This document shows positions 16,785 through 24,177 of a DNA stretch of 64,000 nt, piece after piece. Every line of letters begins with the position of its first letter. The first letter of the stretch is position 1. The position numbers were made by a program, and so were the translations under genes. Origin of the DNA: an uncultured Sutterella sp. (GTDB taxonomy: Bacteria; Pseudomonadota; Gammaproteobacteria; Burkholderiales; Burkholderiaceae_F). The stretch spans positions 124,001-188,000 of the forward strand of contig CAJMKD010000002.1 in assembly GCA_905213905.1 (NCBI GenBank), given 5' to 3'. Below the pieces are notes generated by a model. That model had not been told where the DNA came from, did no database searches, and worked only from the letters and a program-made list of their open reading frames with translations.

Positions 16785-17834
16785 ATGCAGGAACAGTATC
16801 TTTCCGATTTTGATTTTGAACTGCCGCAGGAACTCATTGCGCAGTATCCCCTTGCGGACCGAAGCGCTTCGCGCCTTCTTCACATAACGGACTCCGTCCT
16901 CGAGGACGGTCACTTCACCGACATCGAGAAATTTCTTCGCCCCGGCGACCTTCTCGTTGCAAACAACACGCGCGTCATCAAGGCGCGTCTTCTCGGCAAA
17001 AAGGAAACGGGCGGCGCCGTTGAGGCGCTCATCGAGCGCATTACGGGCGAAGATGCCGCGATAGCGATGGTTCGCGCCAGCAAGTCGCCCAAAGCCGGGT
17101 CGAAGCTTTACTTTGAAGCCGACGGGCGAACGACTGCAGCAACTGTTGAAGGGCGCGAAGGCGAGTTTTTTGCGCTTCGCTTCGGAGCGCCCGTTCTCGA
17201 CGTGCTCGAGTCTTTCGGCAAAGTGCCGCTGCCGCCCTATATCGAGCATGCGGCGGACAAGAACGACGAAGGCCGCTACCAGACGGTCTACGCGAAGTAT
17301 CCGGGTGCTGTCGCGGCGCCGACGGCGGGCCTTCACTTCACCGAAGCGCTCCTTCAGCGCCTGGCCGACAAGGGCGTCGATATCGAGTATGTGACGCTGC
17401 ATGTCGGCGCCGGGACATTCCAGCCAGTGCGTGTTGAAAAGCTTTCAGAGCACCACATGCATTCGGAGTGGTATTCGATGCCGGCGGACGTTGCTGCCCG
17501 CATCAATGCAGCCAAGGCTGAGGGCCGCCGCGTGATTGCGGTCGGCACGACGTCGCTGCGCACGATCGAGTCCGCAGCAGACCGCGTCGGCCATGTCGAG
17601 GCAGGCGCGCGCAACACGTCGCTCTTCATCATGCCGGGCTACGAATTCAAAATCATCGATGCGCTCATTACGAACTTCCATTTGCCGAAGTCAACGCTCG
17701 TGATGCTGGTATCGGCGCTCGTCGGCCGCGAGCGCATTCTCGAAGCGTATGCGCATGCCGTGGCCGAGCGCTACCGCTTTTTCAGCTACGGGGACGCCTG
17801 CTTCATTGAACGCAAGCCGGGCGTTGCGCCCTGA
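16785..17834 (+). CDS. queA: S-adenosylmethionine:tRNA ribosyltransferase-isomerase QueA
   Basis: Makes epoxyqueuosine on tRNA by moving the ribosyl unit of SAM to preQ1 at the wobble base. The whole family pattern is present: DFDFELPQELIAQYPL at the start, NNTRVIKARLLGKK, the PLPPYI(E/H) segment, YQTVYAKYPGAVAAPTAGLHFT (about 165-186), VTLHVGAGTFQPVR, HSEWYSMP, and TNFHLPKSTLVMLVSAL near the end. 349 aa. It is followed by tgt, its pathway predecessor, 121 bp downstream. Confidence 0.97.
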   Translation: MQEQYLSDFDFELPQELIAQYPLADRSASRLLHITDSVLEDGHFTDIEKFLRPGDLLVANNTRVIKARLLGKKETGGAVEALIERITGEDAAIAMVRASKSPKAGSKLYFEADGRTTAATVEGREGEFFALRFGAPVLDVLESFGKVPLPPYIEHAADKNDEGRYQTVYAKYPGAVAAPTAGLHFTEALLQRLADKGVDIEYVTLHVGAGTFQPVRVEKLSEHHMHSEWYSMPADVAARINAAKAEGRRVIAVGTTSLRTIESAADRVGHVEAGARNTSLFIMPGYEFKIIDALITNFHLPKSTLVMLVSALVGRERILEAYAHAVAERYRFFSYGDACFIERKPGVAP

Positions 17835-17873
17835 GGCTGCATCCGAGCGTTACTCTTCCGCTCTCATTTTTTG

Positions 17874-17919
17874 CTTCGGCCGGCAGGCAGCGCTTCCAGC
17901 GCTGCCGCAAAGGCCGAAG
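17874..17919. repeat. Nested palindrome between queA and tgt
   Basis: An outer CTTCGGCC/GGCCGAAG pair (17874-17881 with about 17911-17919) encloses an inner GCAGCGC (17887-17893) / GCGCTGC (17899-17905) hairpin. There is no T-run after it, so it is not a plain terminator; it may be an RNA stabiliser or processing site in the queA-tgt transcript. Confidence 0.6.
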
Positions 17920-17955
17920 AACTATTGAACCGAATACGAAACACCGGGACACACC

Positions 17956-19089
17956 ATGGCGTTTTCCTTCAAAGTCAAGGCAACCTGCGGCAAAGCGCGC
18001 CGCGGCGAACTTACGCTCAATCACGGGGTCGTTCAGACGCCGATCTTCATGCCGGTCGGCACTTACGGCGCCGTGAAGTCGATGGCGCCCTACGAACTCG
18101 AGGACGTCGGCGCGCAGATCATCCTCGGCAACACCTTTCACCTTTGGCTTCGTCCGGGGCTGGAGGTGATCGGCGCTCACGGCGGGCTTCACGGCTTCGG
18201 CCAGTGGCATCGGCCGATTCTGACCGACTCGGGCGGCTTCCAGGTTTTCAGCCTTGGCGAGCTGCGCAAAATCACCGAAGAAGGCGTGCGATTCAGCAAT
18301 CCGATCAACGGCGACAAGCTTTTTTTGACGCCGGAAATTTCGATGCAGATTCAAAAGACGCTCAATTCCGACGTCACGATGGTGCTCGATGAGTGCACCC
18401 CTTACAAAATCAACGGGCGTCCTGCCACGGAGGCAGAAGCGGCAAAGTCGATGCGCATGAGCCTGCGCTGGGCGAAGCGTTCGAAGGATGAATTTGTGCG
18501 GCTTGAAAATCCGAATACGCTCTTCGGCATCGTTCAGGGCGGCATGTTCGAGCATCTTCGCGAAGAGTCGCTCGACGGACTCAAGTCGATCGGCTTTCAC
18601 GGCTACGCGCTCGGCGGCCTCTCCGTCGGCGAGCCCAAGGAAGAGATGCTTCGCATTCTCGACGAGATCGCGCACAAGCTCCCGGACGATCGGCCTCGTT
18701 ATCTGATGGGCGTTGGCACGCCCGAAGATTTGGTCGACGGCGTCTCGAGCGGCATCGACATGTTCGACTGCGTCATGCCGACCCGCAATGCGCGAAACGG
18801 GTGGCTCTTCACCCGCTTTGGCGACATCAAGCTCAAGAACAGCCGCTACCGCAATGACCTGCGCCCGCTCGATCCGAGCTGCACTTGCTACGCCTGCCGC
18901 AACTTCAGCCGCGCATATCTGCACCATCTGCATAAGGTGGGCGAGATTCTCGGCGCGCGCCTCAACACGATCCACAACCTGCACTACTACTTGACGCTCA
19001 TGCAGGAAATTCGCGATGCGCTCGAGGCGGGCACTTTTGAGGCATGGAAGCAGACCTTTAAGGAAAATCGGGCCCGCGGCATTGAATAA
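17956..19089 (+). CDS. tgt: tRNA-guanine transglycosylase Tgt
   Basis: Exchanges guanine-34 of GUN-anticodon tRNAs for preQ1. Motifs: FMPVGTYGAVKSM (about residue 32), GNTFHLWLRPG, LTDSGGFQVFSL with the catalytic Asp (about 89), DECTPY (about 144), GIVQGG, GGLSVGEPKEEM, GIDMFDCVMPTRNARNG with the nucleophile Asp (about 266) and the zinc site CTCYACRNF with a later His (about 310-320). 377 aa. Lies downstream of queA and upstream of yajC, the common queA-tgt-yajC-secD order. Confidence 0.97.
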   Translation: MAFSFKVKATCGKARRGELTLNHGVVQTPIFMPVGTYGAVKSMAPYELEDVGAQIILGNTFHLWLRPGLEVIGAHGGLHGFGQWHRPILTDSGGFQVFSLGELRKITEEGVRFSNPINGDKLFLTPEISMQIQKTLNSDVTMVLDECTPYKINGRPATEAEAAKSMRMSLRWAKRSKDEFVRLENPNTLFGIVQGGMFEHLREESLDGLKSIGFHGYALGGLSVGEPKEEMLRILDEIAHKLPDDRPRYLMGVGTPEDLVDGVSSGIDMFDCVMPTRNARNGWLFTRFGDIKLKNSRYRNDLRPLDPSCTCYACRNFSRAYLHHLHKVGEILGARLNTIHNLHYYLTLMQEIRDALEAGTFEAWKQTFKENRARGIE

Positions 19090-19127
19090 TTGTTCAGAGA
19101 GGTGAAATCCCCAGTGGGCTTCCCTTT

Positions 19128-19133
19128 TATAAT
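19128..19133 (+). promoter_or_regulatory. Possible -10 box ahead of yajC
   Basis: A perfect TATAAT hexamer stands about 85 bp before the yajC ATG, between tgt and yajC. I see no good TTGACA at the matching -35 distance, so this is a partial promoter match only. A GCCCTGCAC ... CAGGGC stem-like region follows. Confidence 0.4.
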
Positions 19134-19217
19134 GGCTCGATTGCCCTGCACGGCTGCTACTAATTGAGGTGCAGGCCGCTCAGGGCGACCGAACACTTTT
19201 TCCTCTACGGAGTTCAC

Positions 19218-19559
19218 ATGTTTTTTATCAATGACGCCTGGGCGGCAGGCGAAGCCGCTCCCGGCGGAATGGAAGGCTTCCTCATTCAGGTGGTTCCGCT
19301 GATCGTCATCTTTGCGGTCTTTTGGTTCTTCCTGATCCGCCCGCAGCAGAAGCGCCAGAAGGAACACATGAAGATGTGCGACGCGCTCGCCAAGGGCGAC
19401 GAAGTGATGACGCTCGGCGGCCTGAACGGTCGGATCGACTTCGTTGAAGATCAGACGATCGGCCTGCAGGTTGCATCCGTCGACGGCAAGCCCGTCGTCG
19501 TGCGCATGCAGCGCAATGCCGTTCAGATGGTTCTCCCGAAGGGCTCCATCAAGTTCTGA
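19218..19559 (+). CDS. yajC: Preprotein translocase subunit YajC
   Basis: The single-span membrane partner of SecDF in the holotranslocon. One N-terminal helix (about residues 20-40, ending FWFFLIRPQQKRQKEH) is followed by the conserved cytoplasmic GDEVMTLGGLNGRI segment and a small beta domain. 113 aa from ATG 19218, with ACGGAG as ribosome binding site. The ORF extends upstream to 19164 but the added residues are not family-like. secD follows after 180 bp that hold three hairpins. Confidence 0.93.
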   Translation: MFFINDAWAAGEAAPGGMEGFLIQVVPLIVIFAVFWFFLIRPQQKRQKEHMKMCDALAKGDEVMTLGGLNGRIDFVEDQTIGLQVASVDGKPVVVRMQRNAVQMVLPKGSIKF

Positions 19560-19572
19560 TACGAACTCGAAC

Positions 19573-19610
19573 AAGGGATGCGAAGGGCTTCTTGAAGCTG
19601 CGCATCCCTT
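19573..19610 (+). promoter_or_regulatory. Leader hairpin 1 between yajC and secD
   Basis: AAGGGATGCG (19573-19582) pairs without a mismatch with CGCATCCCTT (19601-19610), with a smaller GCTTC/GAAGC hairpin inside the loop. It begins about 13 bp after the yajC stop. Confidence 0.65.
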
Positions 19611-19627
19611 CCTTCGCTTTGCGTCCG

Positions 19628-19671
19628 ACAGGGCTTCGAAAGGCTTTTGAAACGCTTTTCGAAGCCCTTGT
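19628..19671 (+). promoter_or_regulatory. Leader hairpin 2 between yajC and secD
   Basis: ACAGGGCTTCGAAA pairs with TTTCGAAGCCCTTGT apart from one bulged base, making a stem of about 14 bp around a short loop. No T-tract follows it directly. Confidence 0.65.
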
Positions 19672-19689
19672 CTGACCGAAACAACCGGG

Positions 19690-19715
19690 AAAAAAGGGCG
19701 TTTCGCCCTTTTTTC
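19690..19715 (+). terminator. Strong terminator-like hairpin before secD
   Basis: AAAAAAGGGCG (19690-19700) and CGCCCTTTTTT (19704-19714) form an 11-bp stem with a 3-base loop, and the descending arm carries the T-run. It stands 25 bp before the secD start, where it could uncouple secDF from yajC. Confidence 0.75.
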
Positions 19716-19739
19716 GCTCGTTTGAAAACGGAGAGAGCG

Positions 19740-21635
19740 ATGAATCGCTATCCTCTTTGGAAGTACATTCTGATCGGCATCGTGCTACTGATCGGCCTGA
19801 TCTACACGCTGCCGAATTTTTACGGCGAATCGCCTGCGGTACAGATCACAGCCGCCAAGGCGACGGCCAAGGTGACGCAGGAGACGCTCGGTCAGGTCGA
19901 GAAGGCGCTTGCCGACGCGAAGCTCACCCCCAACGGCGTCTATTTTGAGCAGGGCGCGCAGCAGAACACGATTCGCGTTCGCTTTGATCCGACGCAGACT
20001 GAAGAGCAGCTTGAAGCGCGTGAAGTCATCGACCGCGCGCTTAATGCCGATCCGAAGGATCCGAGCTACATTGCCGCGCTCAACCTCACCCCGAATACGC
20101 CCGACTGGCTCCTCGCGCTCAACGGCCGCCCGATGTATCTCGGCCTCGACCTTCGCGGCGGCGTGCATTTCCTGCTTCAGGTTGACATGCGCGCAGCCAT
20201 TACGAAGCGCGTAGAAGCCACGGCTTCGGATCTGCGCTCGCAGTTCCGCGACAAGCGCATCCGCCACACCGGCATCAACCGCATCGGCAACGACATCGAA
20301 ATCAGCTTCGCCAATGAAGAAGAGCGTGCGCGCGCCAACGACCTGATGCGCAACACGCAGCCCGACCTGGTGATCGAGCTGCCCGAAGCATCAGCCGCGC
20401 CCTACATCATTCATGCAACGCTCTCGCAGAAGGCGATTCAGAACGTTCAGAACAACGCGCTCAAGCAGAACATCTCAACGCTGCACAACCGAATCAACGA
20501 ACTCGGCGTTGCCGAACCCGTGATCGCGCAGCAGGGCGCCGACCGAATCGTCGTTCAGCTCCCGGGCGTTCAGGACACGGCGAAGGCCAAGGACATTCTC
20601 GGCCGCACGGCCACGCTTGAAGTGCGACTCGTTGACGACAGCCCCGAAGCGCTTGCGCAGCTCGCGCAGGGGAACGTTCCCTTCGGCGACGAAAAGTTCA
20701 CCGATCGCGACGGCCGTCCGATTCTCGTCAAGCGCCGCGTGATCCTCACGGGCGACAACCTCAACGACGCGCAGCCGGGCTTCGACGGGCAGACGCAGGA
20801 GCCGACCGTCAATCTGGAGCTCGACAACCGCGGCGCACGCATCTTCCAGGAAGTGACGCGTGAAAACGTCGGCAAGCGCATGGCGATCCTGCTGTTTGAA
20901 AAGGGCAAGGGCGAGGTTGTGACCGCGCCTGTGATCCGCCAGGAAATCGGCGGCGGCCGCGTTCAGATCTCGGGCAACATGACGACGGTCGAAGCGACCG
21001 ACACCGCGCTCGTGCTTCGCGCCGGGTCGCTCGCCGCGCCGATGGAAATCGTCGAGGAACGCCTGATCGGCCCGAGCCTCGGCGAAGCGAACATTGAAGC
21101 GGGCTTCCGCTCGACGCTCTACGGCTTCATCGTGATCGCCGTCTTCATGGCGCTCTACTACCAAGTCTTCGGCATTGTGTCGGCCGTTTCGCTCATCTGC
21201 AACGTGATGATGCTTTGCGCGGTTCTGTCGCTCCTTCAGGCGACGCTGACGCTGCCGGGCATTGCCGCCATGGCGCTCACGATCGGCATGGCCGTCGACT
21301 CAAACGTGCTCATCAACGAGCGCGTGCGTGAAGAGCTTCGAATCGGAAGACCGCCGCAGACCGCCATCAGCGAAGGCTATGAACGCGCTTTTGCAACGAT
21401 TCTCGACTCGAACGTGACGAGCTTGATTGCGGGTCTTGCCCTTCTCATCTTCGGTTCCGGTCCGGTCCGCGGCTTTGCCGTTGTGCACTGCATCGGCATC
21501 GGCACGTCGATCTTTACCTCCGTCGTGGTTTCCCGCGGCATGATCAACCTGATCTACGGTCGCCAGAAGAAGCTTACGGCCGTCCATATCGGTCAGATCT
21601 GGCGCCCGGATCCTGAAAAGGCTGCCGGCAAGTGA
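19740..21635 (+). CDS. secD: Protein translocase subunit SecD
   Basis: An RND-like membrane protein which, with SecF, uses proton motive force to pull exported proteins to completion. 631 aa. The first helix is MNRYPLWKYILIGIVLLIGL; then the long periplasmic P1 region with GLDLRGGVHFLLQVDM (about 137-152); the IVVQLPGVQDTAKAKDILGRTATLEVR segment; GPSLGEANIEAGFRST (about 445); and the C-terminal five-helix bundle with AMAVDSNVLINERVREE (the D/R motif, about 518). I chose ATG 19740 (GGAGAG upstream); the ORF continues to 19647 but through the terminator hairpin. secF follows 20 bp later. Confidence 0.97.
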   Translation: MNRYPLWKYILIGIVLLIGLIYTLPNFYGESPAVQITAAKATAKVTQETLGQVEKALADAKLTPNGVYFEQGAQQNTIRVRFDPTQTEEQLEAREVIDRALNADPKDPSYIAALNLTPNTPDWLLALNGRPMYLGLDLRGGVHFLLQVDMRAAITKRVEATASDLRSQFRDKRIRHTGINRIGNDIEISFANEEERARANDLMRNTQPDLVIELPEASAAPYIIHATLSQKAIQNVQNNALKQNISTLHNRINELGVAEPVIAQQGADRIVVQLPGVQDTAKAKDILGRTATLEVRLVDDSPEALAQLAQGNVPFGDEKFTDRDGRPILVKRRVILTGDNLNDAQPGFDGQTQEPTVNLELDNRGARIFQEVTRENVGKRMAILLFEKGKGEVVTAPVIRQEIGGGRVQISGNMTTVEATDTALVLRAGSLAAPMEIVEERLIGPSLGEANIEAGFRSTLYGFIVIAVFMALYYQVFGIVSAVSLICNVMMLCAVLSLLQATLTLPGIAAMALTIGMAVDSNVLINERVREELRIGRPPQTAISEGYERAFATILDSNVTSLIAGLALLIFGSGPVRGFAVVHCIGIGTSIFTSVVVSRGMINLIYGRQKKLTAVHIGQIWRPDPEKAAGK

Positions 21636-21655
21636 GATCAAGGGAGTAAGAAAAA

Positions 21656-22588
21656 ATGGAGTTTTTCCGAATTCATCGCACCATTCCGTTCATGCACTAC
21701 CGTCATGTGCTGAACGGGATCTCGCTTGTGTCTTTCCTTATTGCCGTCTATTGGATCTTTACGCATGGCCTGGCGCTCTCGATTGAGTTCACGGGCGGCA
21801 CCCAGATGGAAGTCGCTTATCCGACCGCAGCGAATACCGAGCAGATTCGCGAGGATCTGGCGGCAGTCTCCAAGGAAGTGCTCGTACAGAATTTCGGTAC
21901 GTCGCGCGACGTTGTAATTCGCGTGCCGACGAAGGAAGGCCAGACGTCGGGCCAGGTGGCCGCTGAGGTCATGAAGGTTCTTCAGGCGAAGACGCCCGAC
22001 GTGAAGCTCAAGAGCACGGAATTCGTCGGCCCGCAGGTGGGCGACGAGCTTGCGCGAGACGGCGGCACGGCTCTGGCGCTGGTGGTCGTCGGCATCATGG
22101 TCTATCTGGCGCTTCGCTTCGAGTGGAAGTTCTCGGTCTCAGCGATCATTGCGAACCTGCACGACGTTGTGATTGTGATCGGCATCTTCTCCGTGATGCA
22201 GTGGGAATTTACGCTTCCGGTGCTCGCCGCCGTGCTGGCCGTGCTTGGCTACTCCGTGAACGAGTCGGTGATTATTTTCGACCGCGTTCGCGAGCATTTC
22301 CGCACAATGCGCCGCGCCGATCCGATTGACGTGATCAACTCGGCCATTACCGCCACGATCTCGCGTACGGTGATCACGCATACGTCGACGCTCTGCATGA
22401 CGCTCTCGATGTTCTTTTTCGGCGGTCCGGCGCTGCACTATTTCTCGCTGGCGCTTACGATCGGCATTCTGCTCGGCGTTTATTCATCCGTCTTTGTGGC
22501 GGCGGCCATCGCGATCTATCTGAACGTGAAGCGCGAAGACCTTGTGAAGCCCGTGAAGAAGGAAGAAATCGGCGACATGGTGCCGTAA
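21656..22588 (+). CDS. secF: Protein translocase subunit SecF
   Basis: SecF partners SecD. 310 aa. Begins EFFRIHRTIPFM; first helix about 20-40; SIEFTGGTQMEV (about 42); ESTEFVGPQVGDELARDG-like segment VGPQVGDELARDG (about 124); helices from about 138 with GYSVNESVIIFDRVREHF (about 198-215) and ATISRTVITHTST. Expected for the betaproteobacterial SecF. It ends the yajC-secD-secF run, and a good terminator lies downstream. Confidence 0.97.
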   Translation: MEFFRIHRTIPFMHYRHVLNGISLVSFLIAVYWIFTHGLALSIEFTGGTQMEVAYPTAANTEQIREDLAAVSKEVLVQNFGTSRDVVIRVPTKEGQTSGQVAAEVMKVLQAKTPDVKLKSTEFVGPQVGDELARDGGTALALVVVGIMVYLALRFEWKFSVSAIIANLHDVVIVIGIFSVMQWEFTLPVLAAVLAVLGYSVNESVIIFDRVREHFRTMRRADPIDVINSAITATISRTVITHTSTLCMTLSMFFFGGPALHYFSLALTIGILLGVYSSVFVAAAIAIYLNVKREDLVKPVKKEEIGDMVP

Positions 22589-22650
22589 GAGCTTTGATCC
22601 AATGCGCCTGCGGCTTTGCCGCAAGCGCAGTTAAAGCTTCACCAAAAGCA

Positions 22651-22686
22651 AAAAGGCTGCAGTTTTTGGACTGCAGCCTTTTTTCC
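22651..22686 (+). terminator. Rho-independent terminator after secF
   Basis: AAGGCTGCAG and CTGCAGCCTT form a perfect 10-bp stem around TTTTTGGA, followed by more T residues. It faces the DUF3482 gene from the other strand and can act in both directions. Confidence 0.9.
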
Positions 22687-22710
22687 TAAAGCGCCTGGCG
22701 CGTGCGCGAT

Positions 22711-24177
22711 TCACACGGAAAGGCCGTAGAGCCGCGCAAATATTGAACGGATGAGCGTATCGATCATCAGCGTCAGGCGCCCTTCCATGGCTTCCGGATC
22801 AAGGAGCCGGATTTTTTTGAGATCGTTGATGTGCTCTTTGAGCGCATCAAGCGTTGTTTCCTTCCAAAAAGCAGGACTTTCGCTTTCGGTCCACTCGCCG
22901 CGGCCGCGGCCGAAATGCGCAACGGCGAGGTAGAGCAGCACAGCCTCCAGGATGAAGTTCGATATGGCTTTGTCGCTCCAGGCGAGTTCCGTCCCTTTCT
23001 TGTCGGCGCGCAGATTGTAGGCTGCAGCTGCGCTTAAGCCGCCGATTGCGCCGATGAGTCCGCCGATCAGCGTGCCGAGCCCGAGCGAGAGGCCGCCCGA
23101 AGCTGCGTCGACCGTAAAGCCGGCAGCGGCTGCGCCCGAAGCAGCGCCGAGACCCGTGCCAATGGCGGCGGCGCTTGCTGCGTCGACGGAATAGGTGGCA
23201 AGGTGCCAGTCGGTCTTCATGCGGCGGAGAATTTCTTTTGACACGCCTTTTCCGCTCAGGCCGTTAACGTCAATGAGCTTGTTGGTGAGCGCGCAGAAGC
23301 TGTCTGCAGCTTCGGAAGCGAGCGCAGCCTGCGCGTCTGCAAGCGCATCTCGGGTTTCCGGGTCGGACTTCGCCAGGCCGAGACGCTTGGCGACGTTGAG
23401 CGCTCGCTCCTTCAGCGATGGCGCCGGGACGGGTTCTGAAGCGCAGAGAAGGAGCCGTATGTGACGGGCGATGGCTTCCACGGAATTGGAATAAATCGCG
23501 CGGCGCCCTCTCAGCCAGACGGTTCTCAGTTCGGAAAAAGCGGCCTGCAGCTCCGTCGGCAGCGCTCGGCCGATGGCGTCGAAAAGTGCGGATTCCTGCA
23601 CCCAGCAGCGTGCAAAGGCATCCATCGGCAGCACATCCTTGACGAAATCGTAGGGCGCAAGCGACTGCCGCCAGACGTCGATTTCCGCTGCTTCAAGCTT
23701 GGCCTCCCGCGGCGGCCCCATTTGGTTGAGGAGCACGATGACGGGCTTCCCGATCCAGGAAAGAATTTTCATTTCCGCCGGAACATAGGGTGAGCGCGCC
23801 GGCACTTCCTCAACATTGACGAGATAGAGCACGATGCTGGCGGTATCGCGAATGTGCCGCACGGCGCGCTGATCGAGCCAAAAAGCCTTGTTGGTGAAGC
23901 GGTCCCAGACTTCGGAGAGAAACCAGCCGACAGGGTTGGCGCGGCCTTCAAGACGCTTGGCAAGCTGCACGGAGTTGCCGAACCCCGGCGTGTCCCAAAG
24001 AACCAATTCGCTGCCGTCGATCGCGCGCGCAAGCACGTAGTCGTCTGTGGTTTCTGTCACGTGCGCGCGATCGGCAATTTCGCCCACGTCGCGCATTAAA
24101 AGCGTACGTGCGAGGGTGGTTTTGCCGATGTTGGTGTGGCTAACGAGGCTGAGATGAATGCGAAGCGGGTCCGTCAT
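22711..24177 (-). CDS. DUF3482 domain GTPase (YcjX/dynamin-like)
   Basis: A 488-residue protein that belongs to the GTP-binding, DUF3482-containing family. The G1 loop reads SHTNIGKTTLARTLL (residues 13-27), G3 is WDTPGFGN (about 60), and the position of the G4 motif is LLNQMG (about 160), a departure from NKxD. The middle is helical. Around residue 335-385 is a long Gly/Ala run (GTGLGAASG, GAIGG) of the glycine-zipper kind seen in proteins that enter membranes. It overlaps the DUF2868 gene by 4 bp (ATGA), so the pair is translationally coupled. Function is not established; the two together are recurrent in Burkholderiales. Confidence 0.85.
   Translation of the reverse strand: MTDPLRIHLSLVSHTNIGKTTLARTLLMRDVGEIADRAHVTETTDDYVLARAIDGSELVLWDTPGFGNSVQLAKRLEGRANPVGWFLSEVWDRFTNKAFWLDQRAVRHIRDTASIVLYLVNVEEVPARSPYVPAEMKILSWIGKPVIVLLNQMGPPREAKLEAAEIDVWRQSLAPYDFVKDVLPMDAFARCWVQESALFDAIGRALPTELQAAFSELRTVWLRGRRAIYSNSVEAIARHIRLLLCASEPVPAPSLKERALNVAKRLGLAKSDPETRDALADAQAALASEAADSFCALTNKLIDVNGLSGKGVSKEILRRMKTDWHLATYSVDAASAAAIGTGLGAASGAAAAGFTVDAASGGLSLGLGTLIGGLIGAIGGLSAAAAYNLRADKKGTELAWSDKAISNFILEAVLLYLAVAHFGRGRGEWTESESPAFWKETTLDALKEHINDLKKIRLLDPEAMEGRLTLMIDTLIRSIFARLYGLSV

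Noticed and set aside
17803..18984. Open frame of 393 codons on the minus strand
   Set aside because: Antisense to tgt and the queA end; tgt is certain by motif. Composition is that of a shadow (Arg/His/Ala-rich).
19628..19739. SecM- or VemP-like arrest peptide in the secD leader
   Set aside because: The only in-frame upstream reading (from 19647) passes through the terminator as an extension of SecD and has no signal peptide or arrest-like Pro/Gly ending.
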